Assembly: GCF_000003605.2 (NCBI RefSeq)
Contig: NW_003149176.1
Location: 1 to 10,106, forward strand
Length of the DNA: 10,106 nt
From: Saccoglossus kowalevskii
Taxonomy: Eukaryota; Hemichordata; Enteropneusta; Harrimaniidae
Direction: 5' to 3'
A program made the translations under genes and the position numbers. The notes beneath the pieces are model-generated. The model had not been told where the DNA came from. It did no database searches and was given only the letters and a program-made list of their open reading frames with translations. This document shows, piece after piece, positions 1 through 6,871 of the stretch. Within the stretch, counting starts at the first letter, position 1; the number at the start of each line of letters is the position of its first letter.

Positions 1-252
1 GGGATATGGAAAAGGGTGACGATCGTGTACTCAGTAAAATTTTGCATCTCTACGCCATGCATCTTTTCAAATTTCCGTTCATTTCTCTCTTTTGCTGAAT
101 GAAGTGAATGTTATATCATACTTGTTACCAGGCAGAGGCTGGACACACGTCAAGTCGTCAATATTAATACCTAACTCTTTAATTCTTTTGAACAGGTCAA
201 CTGGTTTGACAGGTTCAGTCAACGTGACCGAGATAGAGGAATCTCGCCTCAT
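1..252 (-). pseudogene. LINE ORF1 (Gag-like) N-terminus, frameshifted, partial
   Basis: The only ATG of the frame is at 252 (complement). From it runs a 57-residue frame ending in TGA at 79-81. Its middle holds VKPVDLFKRIKELGI followed by VQPLPGNKYDITFTS, a pattern like the N-terminal part of ORF1 in Tx1-type LINEs, which encodes an RNA-binding particle protein. The frame one base further on is open from about position 92 to the window edge and continues plausibly, with FEKMHGVEMQNFTEYTIV. The gene therefore seems to carry a one-base shift near 79-95, which holds short T runs and a CT repeat. Any zinc knuckles of ORF1 would lie outside the window. The family assignment rests on pattern recall only. 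A start upstream of 252 cannot be excluded. Confidence 0.5.
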
Positions 253-661
253 TCTCGTCAGAGCAGTGATCAACAATCGGGGGAGGATTTGGGAAACGGC
301 GCAAAGGCCAGTCCTCCAGATAGGTGACACCAACCACACAGGATACACAGGACGCCAAGTAGAAAACTAGCGACAAGCAGACAAAAAATGGGTAAGACTC
401 ACCAAGCAGAGCAGAACGAGACAGGAGCTGGTTTCTTCAGGAGCGCTTCGCAGTGTCTTCTCTTCACGGCAGCTTCCGGACTTTCCCCGGGGGCCAAAGA
501 TGGCACACACCCGGGGAGACAACAACAAATACAGTAACCAGAAACAATCAAGCAATTACTCACCAAAGAGAAGCAGCAAGGATAAGGGTTGATCAGCAGT
601 CAAGTCACCAGTAGCAGGAAGCTGGACAATGGTTATACCAACAGCAGAAAGCAGGCCTAGA
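253..661 (-). other. LINE 5' leader (untranslated region)
   Basis: About 409 nt lie between the U1 junction and the first ATG of ORF1. No convincing protein is encoded; the open frame at 367-555 has no ATG and reads as random sequence. The leader holds a GC-rich inverted repeat (484-517) and two copies of TTGGTGAGT on the minus strand (558-566 and 397-405), which look like 5' splice sites. No internal promoter motif was recognised. Expression could come from the U1 promoter just upstream (694-936). Confidence 0.55.
484..517 (-). repeat. GC-rich inverted repeat in the LINE leader
   Basis: TCCCCGGG at 484-491 is matched by its exact inverse CCCGGGGA at 510-517, with an 18-nt loop. It could fold as a strong hairpin in the RNA. 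Its role is unknown. Confidence 0.6.
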
Positions 662-693
662 GATCACGGTTAACCCCTACGCCAGGTAAGTAT
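662..693 (-). ncRNA. U1: U1 snRNA gene, 5' fragment (nt 1-32) split by a LINE
   Basis: This is the first 32 nt of U1, from AUACUUACCU (the sequence that pairs with 5' splice sites) to GUGAUC in the loop of stem-loop I. Nt 33-165 are absent, replaced by the LINE beginning at 661. The upstream promoter (PSE at 747-753, SPH at 918-936) is intact. The locus could still start transcription, but it would make a chimeric RNA and not a functional U1. Confidence 0.92.
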
Positions 694-746
694 GCCATTG
701 ACTGTCAACAACGGAGTACCCCATGGAATGAAACAAAACAGACACG

Positions 747-753
747 ACGGTGA
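747..753 (-). promoter_or_regulatory. PSE-like core of the split U1 gene
   Basis: TCACCGT on the minus strand, 54-60 nt upstream of the U1 start. This matches the core and position of the snRNA proximal sequence element bound by SNAPc. The flanks (about 738-758) probably belong to it. Confidence 0.7.
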
Positions 754-917
754 GTGCCAAGAGCATCTAGAAAAAATCGTATTCTAACTAGTAGTTGCAC
801 ACAATAGACTGGTAATGTCATGACTTAAATATTAACCACATGATTTTAATGGTCGCTCATGGACATTTGACTCCACGAAATGCGTTGTATATACTGAAAA
901 TTCGCGACAAACTTGGC

Positions 918-936
918 CACAAAGGATTCTGGGTAG
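918..936 (-). promoter_or_regulatory. SPH/Staf (ZNF143) distal element
   Basis: CTACCCAGAATCCTTTGTG on the minus strand fits the Staf/ZNF143 consensus at 17 of 19 positions as I recall it. It lies 225-243 nt upstream of U1, the usual place for an snRNA distal sequence element. An (AG)n tract abuts it on the upstream side. Confidence 0.7.
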
Positions 937-1297
937 AGAGAGAGAGAGATTATGCACGCACACCAAGCGGCCCTAATCCCATGCCAGCGATCATCCTATC
1001 AGCGTCCGTAGCCCCCCCAAATCATATGGTTGCTGTCAACCAATGGGTTTTCTTTTATGCGAAACGCGGCGTGTGAGGGCGTCAGTACTCGACAAGTACA
1101 GGTGACCTGTGGATCTGGCCAACTCTCGATTATTTCATTGCTTAGTACATCGAAAACCTGTCCATTTTTAATAAATAATAATAACTTGATCAATGGTCGA
1201 CATTTCCCTGAAAATCTAGTTAGGAAACCCACATTGTTCTCACATGAGGCGGATCTGCGCGATTTCTCACTAGAGATGACCAATGTAAGAAATTAGA

Positions 1298-1314
1298 TCT
1301 GATTTTTTAGTTTC
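1298..1314 (-). terminator. 3' box of U1 copy 1
   Basis: GAAACTAAAAAATCAGA on the minus strand, 6-22 nt after the U1 3' end. It fits the snRNA 3' box pattern (AAARNNAGA tail) used by Integrator for 3'-end formation. Confidence 0.7.
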
Positions 1315-1319
1315 ATTAT

Positions 1320-1484
1320 CAGGGGATAGCGCGAACGCAGTCCCCCACTAACATAAATTATGCGCCCGAGTCGCCCACATTTGGGGCGATCGCAGGTGTC
1401 AGCCCAGCCGAAGTGCAATGGGAGGGCCTCTCCCTGAGGGAACCGCCTCCATGATCACGGTTAACCCCTACGCCAGGTAAGTAT
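1320..1484 (-). ncRNA. U1: U1 snRNA, copy 1 (complete)
   Basis: U1 recognises 5' splice sites in the nucleus as the core of U1 snRNP. This 165-nt copy equals the array consensus. Nt 1-10 AUACUUACCU pair with the 5' splice site. Stem-loop I (nt 17-48) carries the U1-70K loop GAUCAUGGAG at nt 29-38, where animal U1 usually has GAUCAYGAAG. The stem-loop II loop AUUGCACUUC (nt 66-75) keeps the AUUGCAC core bound by U1A. Stem-loop III has a CCCCAAAUGUGGG core (nt 99-111). An Sm-like site AAUUUAUG is at nt 126-133. Stem-loop IV (nt 139-164) has a UUCG tetraloop. The 5' and 3' ends are set by alignment to known U1 (AUAC...CCCCUG). PSE, SPH element and 3' box are all present. Confidence 0.96.
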
Positions 1485-1537
1485 GCCATTGACTGTCAAC
1501 AACGGAGTACCCCATGGAATGAAACAAAACAGACACG

Positions 1538-1544
1538 ACGGTGA
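1538..1544 (-). promoter_or_regulatory. PSE-like core, U1 copy 1
   Basis: TCACCGT at -54 to -60, identical to the other units. Confidence 0.7.
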
Positions 1545-1708
1545 GTGCCAAGAGCATCTGGAAAAAATCGTATTCTAACTAGTAGTTGCACACAATAGAC
1601 TGGTAATGTCATGACTTAAATATTAACCACATGATTTTAATGGTCGCTCATGGACATTTGACTCCACGAAATGCGTTGTATATACTGAAAATTCGCGACA
1701 AACTTGGC

Positions 1709-1727
1709 CACAAAGGATTCTGGGTAG
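1709..1727 (-). promoter_or_regulatory. SPH/Staf distal element, U1 copy 1
   Basis: CTACCCAGAATCC core at -225 to -243, next to (AG)8. Confidence 0.7.
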
Positions 1728-2089
1728 AGAGAGAGAGAGAGATTATGCACGCACACCAAGCGGCACTAATCCCATGCCAGCGATCATCCTATCAGCGTCC
1801 GTAGCCCCCCAAATCATATGGTTGCTGTCAACCAATGGGTTTTCTTTTATGCGAAACGCGGCGTGTGAGGGCGTCAGTACTCGACAAGTACAGGTGACCT
1901 GTGGATCTGGCCAACTCTCGATTATTTCATTGCTTAGTACATCGAAAACCTGTCCATTTTTAATAAATAATAATAACTTGATCAATGGTCGACATTTCCC
2001 TGAAAATCTAGTTAGGAAACCCACATTGTTCTCACATGAGGCGGATCTGCGCGATTTCTCACTAGAGATGACCAATGTAAGAAATTAGA

Positions 2090-2106
2090 TCTGATTTTTT
2101 AGTTTC
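2090..2106 (-). terminator. 3' box of U1 copy 2
   Basis: GAAACTAAAAAATCAGA starting 6 nt after the RNA 3' end. Confidence 0.7.
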
Positions 2107-2111
2107 ATTAT

Positions 2112-2276
2112 CAGGGGATAGCGCGAACGCAGTCCCCCACTAACATAAATTATGCGCCCGAGTCGCCCACATTTGGGGCGATCGCAGGTGTCAGCACAGC
2201 CGAAGTGCAATGGGAGGGCCTCTCCCTGAGGGAACCGCCTCCATGATCACGGTTAACCCCTACGCCAGGTAAGTAT
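2112..2276 (-). ncRNA. U1: U1 snRNA, copy 2 (complete; G81U)
   Basis: 165 nt, consensus except for one change at position 2196, which is nt 81 G to U in the 3' strand of stem II. It removes one G-C pair predicted in the consensus. As I recall, human U1 also has U at the matching place, so the copy may still work. All protein-binding loops and the 5' end are intact. Confidence 0.95.
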
Positions 2277-2329
2277 GCCATTGACTGTCAACAACGGAGT
2301 ACCCCATGGAATGAAACAAAACAGACACG

Positions 2330-2336
2330 ACGGTGA
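2330..2336 (-). promoter_or_regulatory. PSE-like core, U1 copy 2
   Basis: TCACCGT at -54 to -60. Confidence 0.7.
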
Positions 2337-2500
2337 GTGCCAAGAGCATCTGGAAAAAATCGTATTCTAACTAGTAGTTGCACACAATAGACTGGTAATG
2401 TCATGACTTAAATATTAACCGCATGATTTTAATGGTCGCTCATGGACATTTGACTCCACGAAATGCGTTGTATATACTGAAAATTCGCGACAAACTTGGC

Positions 2501-2519
2501 CACAAAGGATTCTGGGTAG
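2501..2519 (-). promoter_or_regulatory. SPH/Staf distal element, U1 copy 2
   Basis: CTACCCAGAATCC core at -225 to -243. Confidence 0.7.
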
Positions 2520-2880
2520 AGAGAGAGAGAGATTATGCACGCACACCAAGCGGCCCTAATCCCATGCCAGCGATCATCATATCAGCGTCCGTAGCCCCCC
2601 CAAATCATATGGTTGCTGTCAACCAATGGGTTTTCTTTTATGCGAAACGCGGCGTGTGAGGGCGTCAGTACTCGACAAGTACAGGTGACCTGTGGATCTG
2701 GCCAACTCTCGATTATTTCATTGCTTAGTACATCGAAAACCTGTCCATTTTTAATAAATAATAATAACTTGATCAATGGTCGACATTTCCCTGAAAATCT
2801 AGTTAGGAAACCCACATTGTTCTCACATGAGGCGGATCTGCGCGATTTCTCACTAGAGATGACCAATGTAAGAAATTAGA

Positions 2881-2897
2881 TCTGATTTTTTAGTTTC
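2881..2897 (-). terminator. 3' box of U1 copy 3
   Basis: GAAACTAAAAAATCAGA starting 6 nt after the RNA 3' end. Confidence 0.7.
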
Positions 2898-2902
2898 ATT
2901 AT

Positions 2903-3067
2903 CAGGGGATAGCGCGAACGCAGTCCCCCACTAACATAAATTATGCGCCCGAGTCGCCCACATTTGGGGCGATCGCAGGTGTCAGCCCAGCCGAAGTGCA
3001 ATGGGAGGGCCTCTCCCTGAGGGAACCGCCTCCATGATCACGGTTAACCCCTACGCCAGGTAAGTAT
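2903..3067 (-). ncRNA. U1: U1 snRNA, copy 3 (complete)
   Basis: 165 nt, equal to copy 1 by eye over its whole length, with full promoter and 3' box. Confidence 0.96.
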
Positions 3068-3120
3068 GCCATTGACTGTCAACAACGGAGTACCCCATGG
3101 AATGAAACAAAACAGACACG

Positions 3121-3127
3121 ACGGTGA
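3121..3127 (-). promoter_or_regulatory. PSE-like core, U1 copy 3
   Basis: TCACCGT at -54 to -60. Confidence 0.7.
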
Positions 3128-3291
3128 GTGCCAAGAGCATCTGGAAAAAATCGTATTCTAACTAGTAGTTGCACACAATAGACTGGTAATGTCATGACTT
3201 AAATATTAACCACATGATTTTAATGGTCGCTCATGGACATTTGACTCCACGAAATGCGTTGTATATACTGAAAATTCGCGACAAACTTGGC

Positions 3292-3310
3292 CACAAAGGA
3301 TTCTGGGTAG
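3292..3310 (-). promoter_or_regulatory. SPH/Staf distal element, U1 copy 3
   Basis: CTACCCAGAATCC core at -225 to -243. Confidence 0.7.
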
Positions 3311-3674
3311 AGAGAGAGAGAGATTATGCACGCACACCAAGCGGCACTAATCCCATGCCAGCGATCATCCTATCAGCGTCCGTAGCCCCCCAAATCATAT
3401 GGTTGCTGTCAACCAATGGGTTTTCTTTTATGCGAAACGCGGCGTGTGAGGGCGTCAGTACTCGACAAGTACAGGTGACCTGTGGATCTGGCCAACTCTC
3501 GATTATTTCATTGCTTAGTACATCGAAAACCTGTCCATTTTTAATAAATAATAATAACTTGATCAATGGTCGACATTTCCCTGAAAATCTAGTTAGGAAA
3601 CCCACATTGTTCTCACTCACATGAGGCGGATCTGCGCGATTTCTCACTAGAGATGACCAATGTAAGAAATTAGA

Positions 3675-3691
3675 TCTGATTTTTTAGTTTC
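3675..3691 (-). terminator. 3' box of U1 copy 4
   Basis: GAAACTAAAAAATCAGA starting 6 nt after the RNA 3' end. Confidence 0.7.
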
Positions 3692-3696
3692 ATTAT

Positions 3697-3861
3697 CAGG
3701 GGATAGCGCGAACGCAGTCCCCCACTAACATAAATTATGCGCCCGAGTCGCCCACATTTGGGGCGATCGCAGGTGTCAGCCCAGCCGAAGTGCAATGGGA
3801 GGGCCTCTCCCTGAGGGAACCGCCTCCATGATCACGGTTAACCCCTACGCCAGGTAAGTAT
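3697..3861 (-). ncRNA. U1: U1 snRNA, copy 4 (complete)
   Basis: 165 nt, equal to copy 1 by eye, with full promoter and 3' box. Confidence 0.96.
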
Positions 3862-3914
3862 GCCATTGACTGTCAACAACGGAGTACCCCATGGAATGAA
3901 ACAAAACAGACACG

Positions 3915-3921
3915 ACGGTGA
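3915..3921 (-). promoter_or_regulatory. PSE-like core, U1 copy 4
   Basis: TCACCGT at -54 to -60. Confidence 0.7.
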
Positions 3922-4085
3922 GTGCCAAGAGCATCTGGAAAAAATCGTATTCTAACTAGCAGTTGCACACAATAGACTGGTAATGTCATGACTTAAATAT
4001 TAACCACATGATTTTAATGGTCGCTCATGGACATTTGACTCCACGAAATGCGTTGTATATACTGAAAATTCGCGACAAACTTGGC

Positions 4086-4104
4086 CACAAAGGATTCTGG
4101 GTAG
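4086..4104 (-). promoter_or_regulatory. SPH/Staf distal element, U1 copy 4
   Basis: CTACCCAGAATCC core at -225 to -243. Confidence 0.7.
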
Positions 4105-4465
4105 AGAGAGAGAGAGATTATGCACGCACACCAAGCGGCACTTATCCCATGCCAGCGATCATCCTATCAGCGTCCGTAGCCCCCCAAATCATATGGTTGC
4201 TGTCAACCAATGGGTTTTCTTTTATGCGAAACGCGGCGTGTGAGGGCGTCAGTACTCGACAAGTACAGGTGACCTGTGGATCTGGCCAACTCTCGATTAT
4301 TTCATTGCTTAGTACATCGAAAACCTGTCCATTTTTAATAAATAATAATAACTTGGATCAATGGTCGACATTTCCCTGAAAATCTAGTTAGCAAACCCAC
4401 ATTGTTCTCACATGAGGCGGATCTGCGCGATTTCTCACTAGAGATGACCAATGTAAGAAATTAGA

Positions 4466-4482
4466 TCTGATTTTTTAGTTTC
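4466..4482 (-). terminator. 3' box of U1 copy 5
   Basis: GAAACTAAAAAATCAGA starting 6 nt after the RNA 3' end. Confidence 0.7.
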
Positions 4483-4487
4483 ATTAT

Positions 4488-4652
4488 CAGGGGATAGCGC
4501 GAACGCAGTCCCCCACTAACATAAATTATGCGCCCGAGTCGCCCACATTTGGGGCGATCGCAGGTGTCAGCCCAGCCGAAGTGCAATGGGAGGGCCTCTC
4601 CCTGAGGGAACCGCCTCCATGATCACGGTTAACCCCTACGCCAGGTAAGTAT
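4488..4652 (-). ncRNA. U1: U1 snRNA, copy 5 (complete)
   Basis: 165 nt, equal to copy 1 by eye, with full promoter and 3' box. Confidence 0.96.
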
Positions 4653-4705
4653 GCCATTGACTGTCAACAACGGAGTACCCCATGGAATGAAACAAAACAG
4701 ACACG

Positions 4706-4712
4706 ACGGTGA
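4706..4712 (-). promoter_or_regulatory. PSE-like core, U1 copy 5
   Basis: TCACCGT at -54 to -60. Confidence 0.7.
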
Positions 4713-4876
4713 GTGCCAAGAGCATCTGGAAAAAATCGTATTCTAACTAGTAGTTGCACACAATAGACTGGTAATGTCATGACTTAAATATTAACCACAT
4801 GATTTTAATGGTCGCTCATGGACATTTGACTCCACGAAATGCGTTGTATATACTGAAAATTCGCGACAAACTTGGC

Positions 4877-4895
4877 CACAAAGGATTCTGGGTAG
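4877..4895 (-). promoter_or_regulatory. SPH/Staf distal element, U1 copy 5
   Basis: CTACCCAGAATCC core at -225 to -243, next to (AG)8. Confidence 0.7.
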
Positions 4896-5261
4896 AGAGA
4901 GAGAGAGAGATTATGCACGCACACCAAGCGGCACTAATCCCATGCCAGCGATCATCCTATCAGCGTCCGTAGCCCCCCAAATCATATGGTTGCTGTCAAC
5001 CAATGGGTTTTCTTTTATGCGAAACGCGGCGTGTGAGGGCGTCAGTACTCGACAAGTATAGGTGACCTGTGGATCTGGCCAACTCTCGATTATTTCATTG
5101 CTTAGTACATCGAAAACCTGTCCATTTTTAATAAATAATAATAACTTGATCAATGGTCGACATTTCCCTGAAAATCTAGTTAGGAAACCCACATTGTTCT
5201 CACTCACATGAGGCGGATCTGCGCGATTTCTCACTAGAGATGACCAATGTAAGAAATTAGA

Positions 5262-5278
5262 TCTGATTTTTTAGTTTC
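5262..5278 (-). terminator. 3' box of U1 copy 6
   Basis: GAAACTAAAAAATCAGA starting 6 nt after the RNA 3' end. Confidence 0.7.
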
Positions 5279-5283
5279 ATTAT

Positions 5284-5448
5284 CATGGGATAGCGCGAAC
5301 GCAGTCCCCCACTAACATAAATTATGCGCCCGAGTCGCCCACATTTGGGGCGATCGCAGGTGTCAGCCCAGCCGAAGTGCAATGGGAGGGCCTCTCCCTG
5401 AGGGAACCGCCTCCATGATCACGGTTAACCCCTACGCCAGGTAAGTAT
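5284..5448 (-). ncRNA. U1: U1 snRNA, copy 6 (complete; C163A)
   Basis: 165 nt, consensus except nt 163 C to A (position 5286) near the base of stem-loop IV. The change loses one G-C pair next to the 3' end. The effect on 3'-end maturation or stability is unknown. Everything else is intact. Confidence 0.95.
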
Positions 5449-5501
5449 GCCATTGACTGTCAACAACGGAGTACCCCATGGAATGAAACAAAACAGACAC
5501 G

Positions 5502-5508
5502 ACGGTGA
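5502..5508 (-). promoter_or_regulatory. PSE-like core, U1 copy 6
   Basis: TCACCGT at -54 to -60. Confidence 0.7.
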
Positions 5509-5674
5509 GTGCCAAGAGCATCTGGAAAAAAAATCGTATTCTAACTAGTAGTTGCACACAATAGACTGGTAATGTCATGACTTAAATATTAACCACATGA
5601 TTTTAATGGTCGCTCATGGACATTTGACTCCACGAAATGCGTTGTATATACTGAAAATTCGCGACAAACTTGGC

Positions 5675-5693
5675 CACAAAGGATTCTGGGTAG
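5675..5693 (-). promoter_or_regulatory. SPH/Staf distal element, U1 copy 6
   Basis: CTACCCAGAATCC core at -227 to -245, shifted 2 bp by the longer A run. Confidence 0.7.
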
Positions 5694-6057
5694 AGAGAGA
5701 GAGAGATTATGCACGCACACCAAGCGGCACTAATCCCATGCCAGCGATCATCCTATCAGCGTCCGTAGCCCCCCAAATCATATGGTTGCTGTCAACCAAT
5801 GGGTTTTCTTTTATGCGAAACGCGGCGTGTGAGGGCGTCAGTACTCGACAAGTACAGGTGACCTGTGGATCTGGCCAACTCTCGATTATTTCATTGCTTA
5901 GTACATCGAAAACCTGTCCATTTTTAATAAATAATAATAACTTGATCAATGGTCGACATTTCCCTGAAAATCTAGTTAGGAAACCCACATTGTTCTCACT
6001 CACATGAGGCGGATCTGCGCGATTTCTCACTAGAGATGACCAATGTAAGAAATTAGA

Positions 6058-6074
6058 TCTGATTTTTTAGTTTC
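6058..6074 (-). terminator. 3' box of U1 copy 7
   Basis: GAAACTAAAAAATCAGA starting 6 nt after the RNA 3' end. Confidence 0.7.
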
Positions 6075-6079
6075 ATTAT

Positions 6080-6244
6080 CAGGGGATAGCGCGAACGCAG
6101 TCCCCCACTAACATAAATTATGCGCCCGAGTCGCCCACATTTGGGGCGATCGCAGGTGTCAGCCCAGCCGAAGTGCAATGGGAGGGCCTCTCCCTGAGGG
6201 AACCGCCTCCATGATCACGGTTAACCCCTACGCCAGGTAAGTAT
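6080..6244 (-). ncRNA. U1: U1 snRNA, copy 7 (complete)
   Basis: 165 nt, equal to copy 1 by eye, with full promoter and 3' box. It is the last intact gene before the right-hand LINE. Confidence 0.96.
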
Positions 6245-6297
6245 GCCATTGACTGTCAACAACGGAGTACCCCATGGAATGAAACAAAACAGACACG

Positions 6298-6304
6298 ACG
6301 GTGA
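6298..6304 (-). promoter_or_regulatory. PSE-like core, U1 copy 7
   Basis: TCACCGT at -54 to -60. Confidence 0.7.
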
Positions 6305-6468
6305 GTGCCAAGAGCATCTGGAAAAAATCGTATTCTAACTAGTAGTTGCACACAATAGACTGGTAATGTCATGACTTAAATATTAACCACATGATTTTAA
6401 TGGTCGCTCATGGACATTTGACTCCACGAAATGCGTTGTATATACTGAAAATTCGCGACAAACTTGGC

Positions 6469-6487
6469 CACAAAGGATTCTGGGTAG
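6469..6487 (-). promoter_or_regulatory. SPH/Staf distal element, U1 copy 7
   Basis: CTACCCAGAATCC core at -225 to -243, next to (AG)8. Confidence 0.7.
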
Positions 6488-6849
6488 AGAGAGAGAGAGA
6501 GATTATGCACGCACACCAAGCGGCCCTAATCCCATGCCAGCGATCATCCTATCAGCGTCCGTAGCCCCCCAAATCATATGGTTGCTGTCAACCAATGGGT
6601 TTTCTTTTATGCGAAACGCGGCGTGTGAGGGCGTCATTACTCGACAAGTACAGGTGACCTGTGGATCTGGCCAACTCTCGATTATTTCATTGCTTAGTAC
6701 ATCGAAAACCTGTCCATTTTTAATAAATAATAATAACTTGATCAATGGTCGACATTTCCCTGAAAATCTAGTTAGGAAACCCACATTGTTCTCACATGAG
6801 GCGGATCTGCGCGATTTCTCACTAGAGATGACCAATGTAAGAAATTAGA

Positions 6850-6866
6850 TCTGATTTTTTAGTTTC
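6850..6866 (-). terminator. 3' box after the 3' U1 fragment
   Basis: GAAACTAAAAAATCAGA 6 nt after the U1 3' end. It is intact, so it could form the 3' end of a transcript reading through the LINE into U1. Confidence 0.65.
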
Positions 6867-6871
6867 ATTAT

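Larger units (their letters stand above)
1..661 (-). mobile_element. 5' end of a non-LTR retrotransposon inserted in a U1 gene
   Basis: Read on the minus strand, U1 sequence stops after nt 32 (position 662) and unrelated sequence begins at 661 with TCTAGGCC. About 410 nt of leader follow, then a short coding stretch resembling the start of a LINE ORF1. The orientation is the same as U1 and as the LINE at the right edge. It enters U1 within 4 nt of the place where the right-hand element leaves it. I infer that this is the 5' end of another copy of the same family. ORF2 is not in view here, so the clade cannot be proved from this piece alone. The element continues past the left edge. Confidence 0.75.
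694..1319. other. Spacer 0, upstream of the 5' U1 fragment
   Basis: This 626-bp spacer holds the PSE and SPH promoter elements of the split gene and the 3' box of the next U1 gene. It has (AG)7 at 935-948, a run of seven C and a single CTCA. Its private base is A769. It contains no other recognisable gene; open frames on both strands are repeat-copied chance frames. Confidence 0.85.
1485..2111. other. Spacer 1, upstream of U1 copy 1
   Basis: 627 bp with (AG)8, a run of six C and a single CTCA. It holds the promoter of copy 1 and the 3' box of copy 2. No other gene is seen. Confidence 0.85.
2277..2902. other. Spacer 2, upstream of U1 copy 2
   Basis: 626 bp with (AG)7, seven C and a single CTCA, the same state as spacer 0. 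Private bases are G2421 and A2579. Promoter of copy 2 and 3' box of copy 3 only. Confidence 0.85.
3068..3696. other. Spacer 3, upstream of U1 copy 3
   Basis: 629 bp with (AG)7 and six C. This is the first unit from the left with the duplicated CTCA (near 3611-3619). Promoter of copy 3 and 3' box of copy 4 only. Confidence 0.85.
3862..4487. other. Spacer 4, upstream of U1 copy 4
   Basis: 626 bp with (AG)7, six C and a single CTCA. It is the most diverged spacer: private C3960, T4143, an extra G at 4355-4356 and C4392. Promoter of copy 4 and 3' box of copy 5 only. Confidence 0.85.
4653..5283. other. Spacer 5, upstream of U1 copy 5
   Basis: 631 bp with (AG)8, six C and the duplicated CTCA. Private T5059 breaks the GTACT/AGTAC inverted repeat found in most units. 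Promoter of copy 5 and 3' box of copy 6 only. Confidence 0.85.
5449..6079. other. Spacer 6, upstream of U1 copy 6
   Basis: 631 bp with (AG)7, six C and the duplicated CTCA. A run of eight A at 5526-5533 replaces the six found elsewhere, moving the SPH site 2 bp further away. Promoter of copy 6 and 3' box of copy 7 only. Confidence 0.85.
6245..6871. other. Spacer 7, upstream of U1 copy 7
   Basis: 627 bp with (AG)8, six C and a single CTCA. Private T6637. Promoter of copy 7 and the 3' box that serves the 3' U1 fragment. Confidence 0.85.

Noticed and set aside
367-555. Minus-strand open frame in the LINE leader with a hydrophobic start
   Set aside because: It has no ATG, lies in the leader before ORF1, and its sequence looks random.
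683-693. CAGGTAAGTAT on the plus strand, a perfect 5' splice site, repeated in each unit
   Set aside because: It is simply the complement of the U1 5' end, which pairs with 5' splice sites. No exon is seen on the plus strand.
840-1076. Plus-strand open frames recurring in each spacer (also 1030-1296, 3214-3624, 5597-6007)
   Set aside because: They recur only because the DNA repeats. They change frame with the AG and C run lengths, show no domain, and overlap the U1 promoter elements.
999-1283. Minus-strand open frames recurring in each spacer
   Set aside because: They vary in length with 4-bp and 1-bp indels, start at arbitrary codons and resemble no known protein.
694-1319. A second small RNA gene (5S, tRNA, U6 or spliced leader) in the spacer
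   Set aside because: I looked on both strands for A/B boxes, 5S-like internal control regions, a U6 core and an Sm-site small RNA and saw none.
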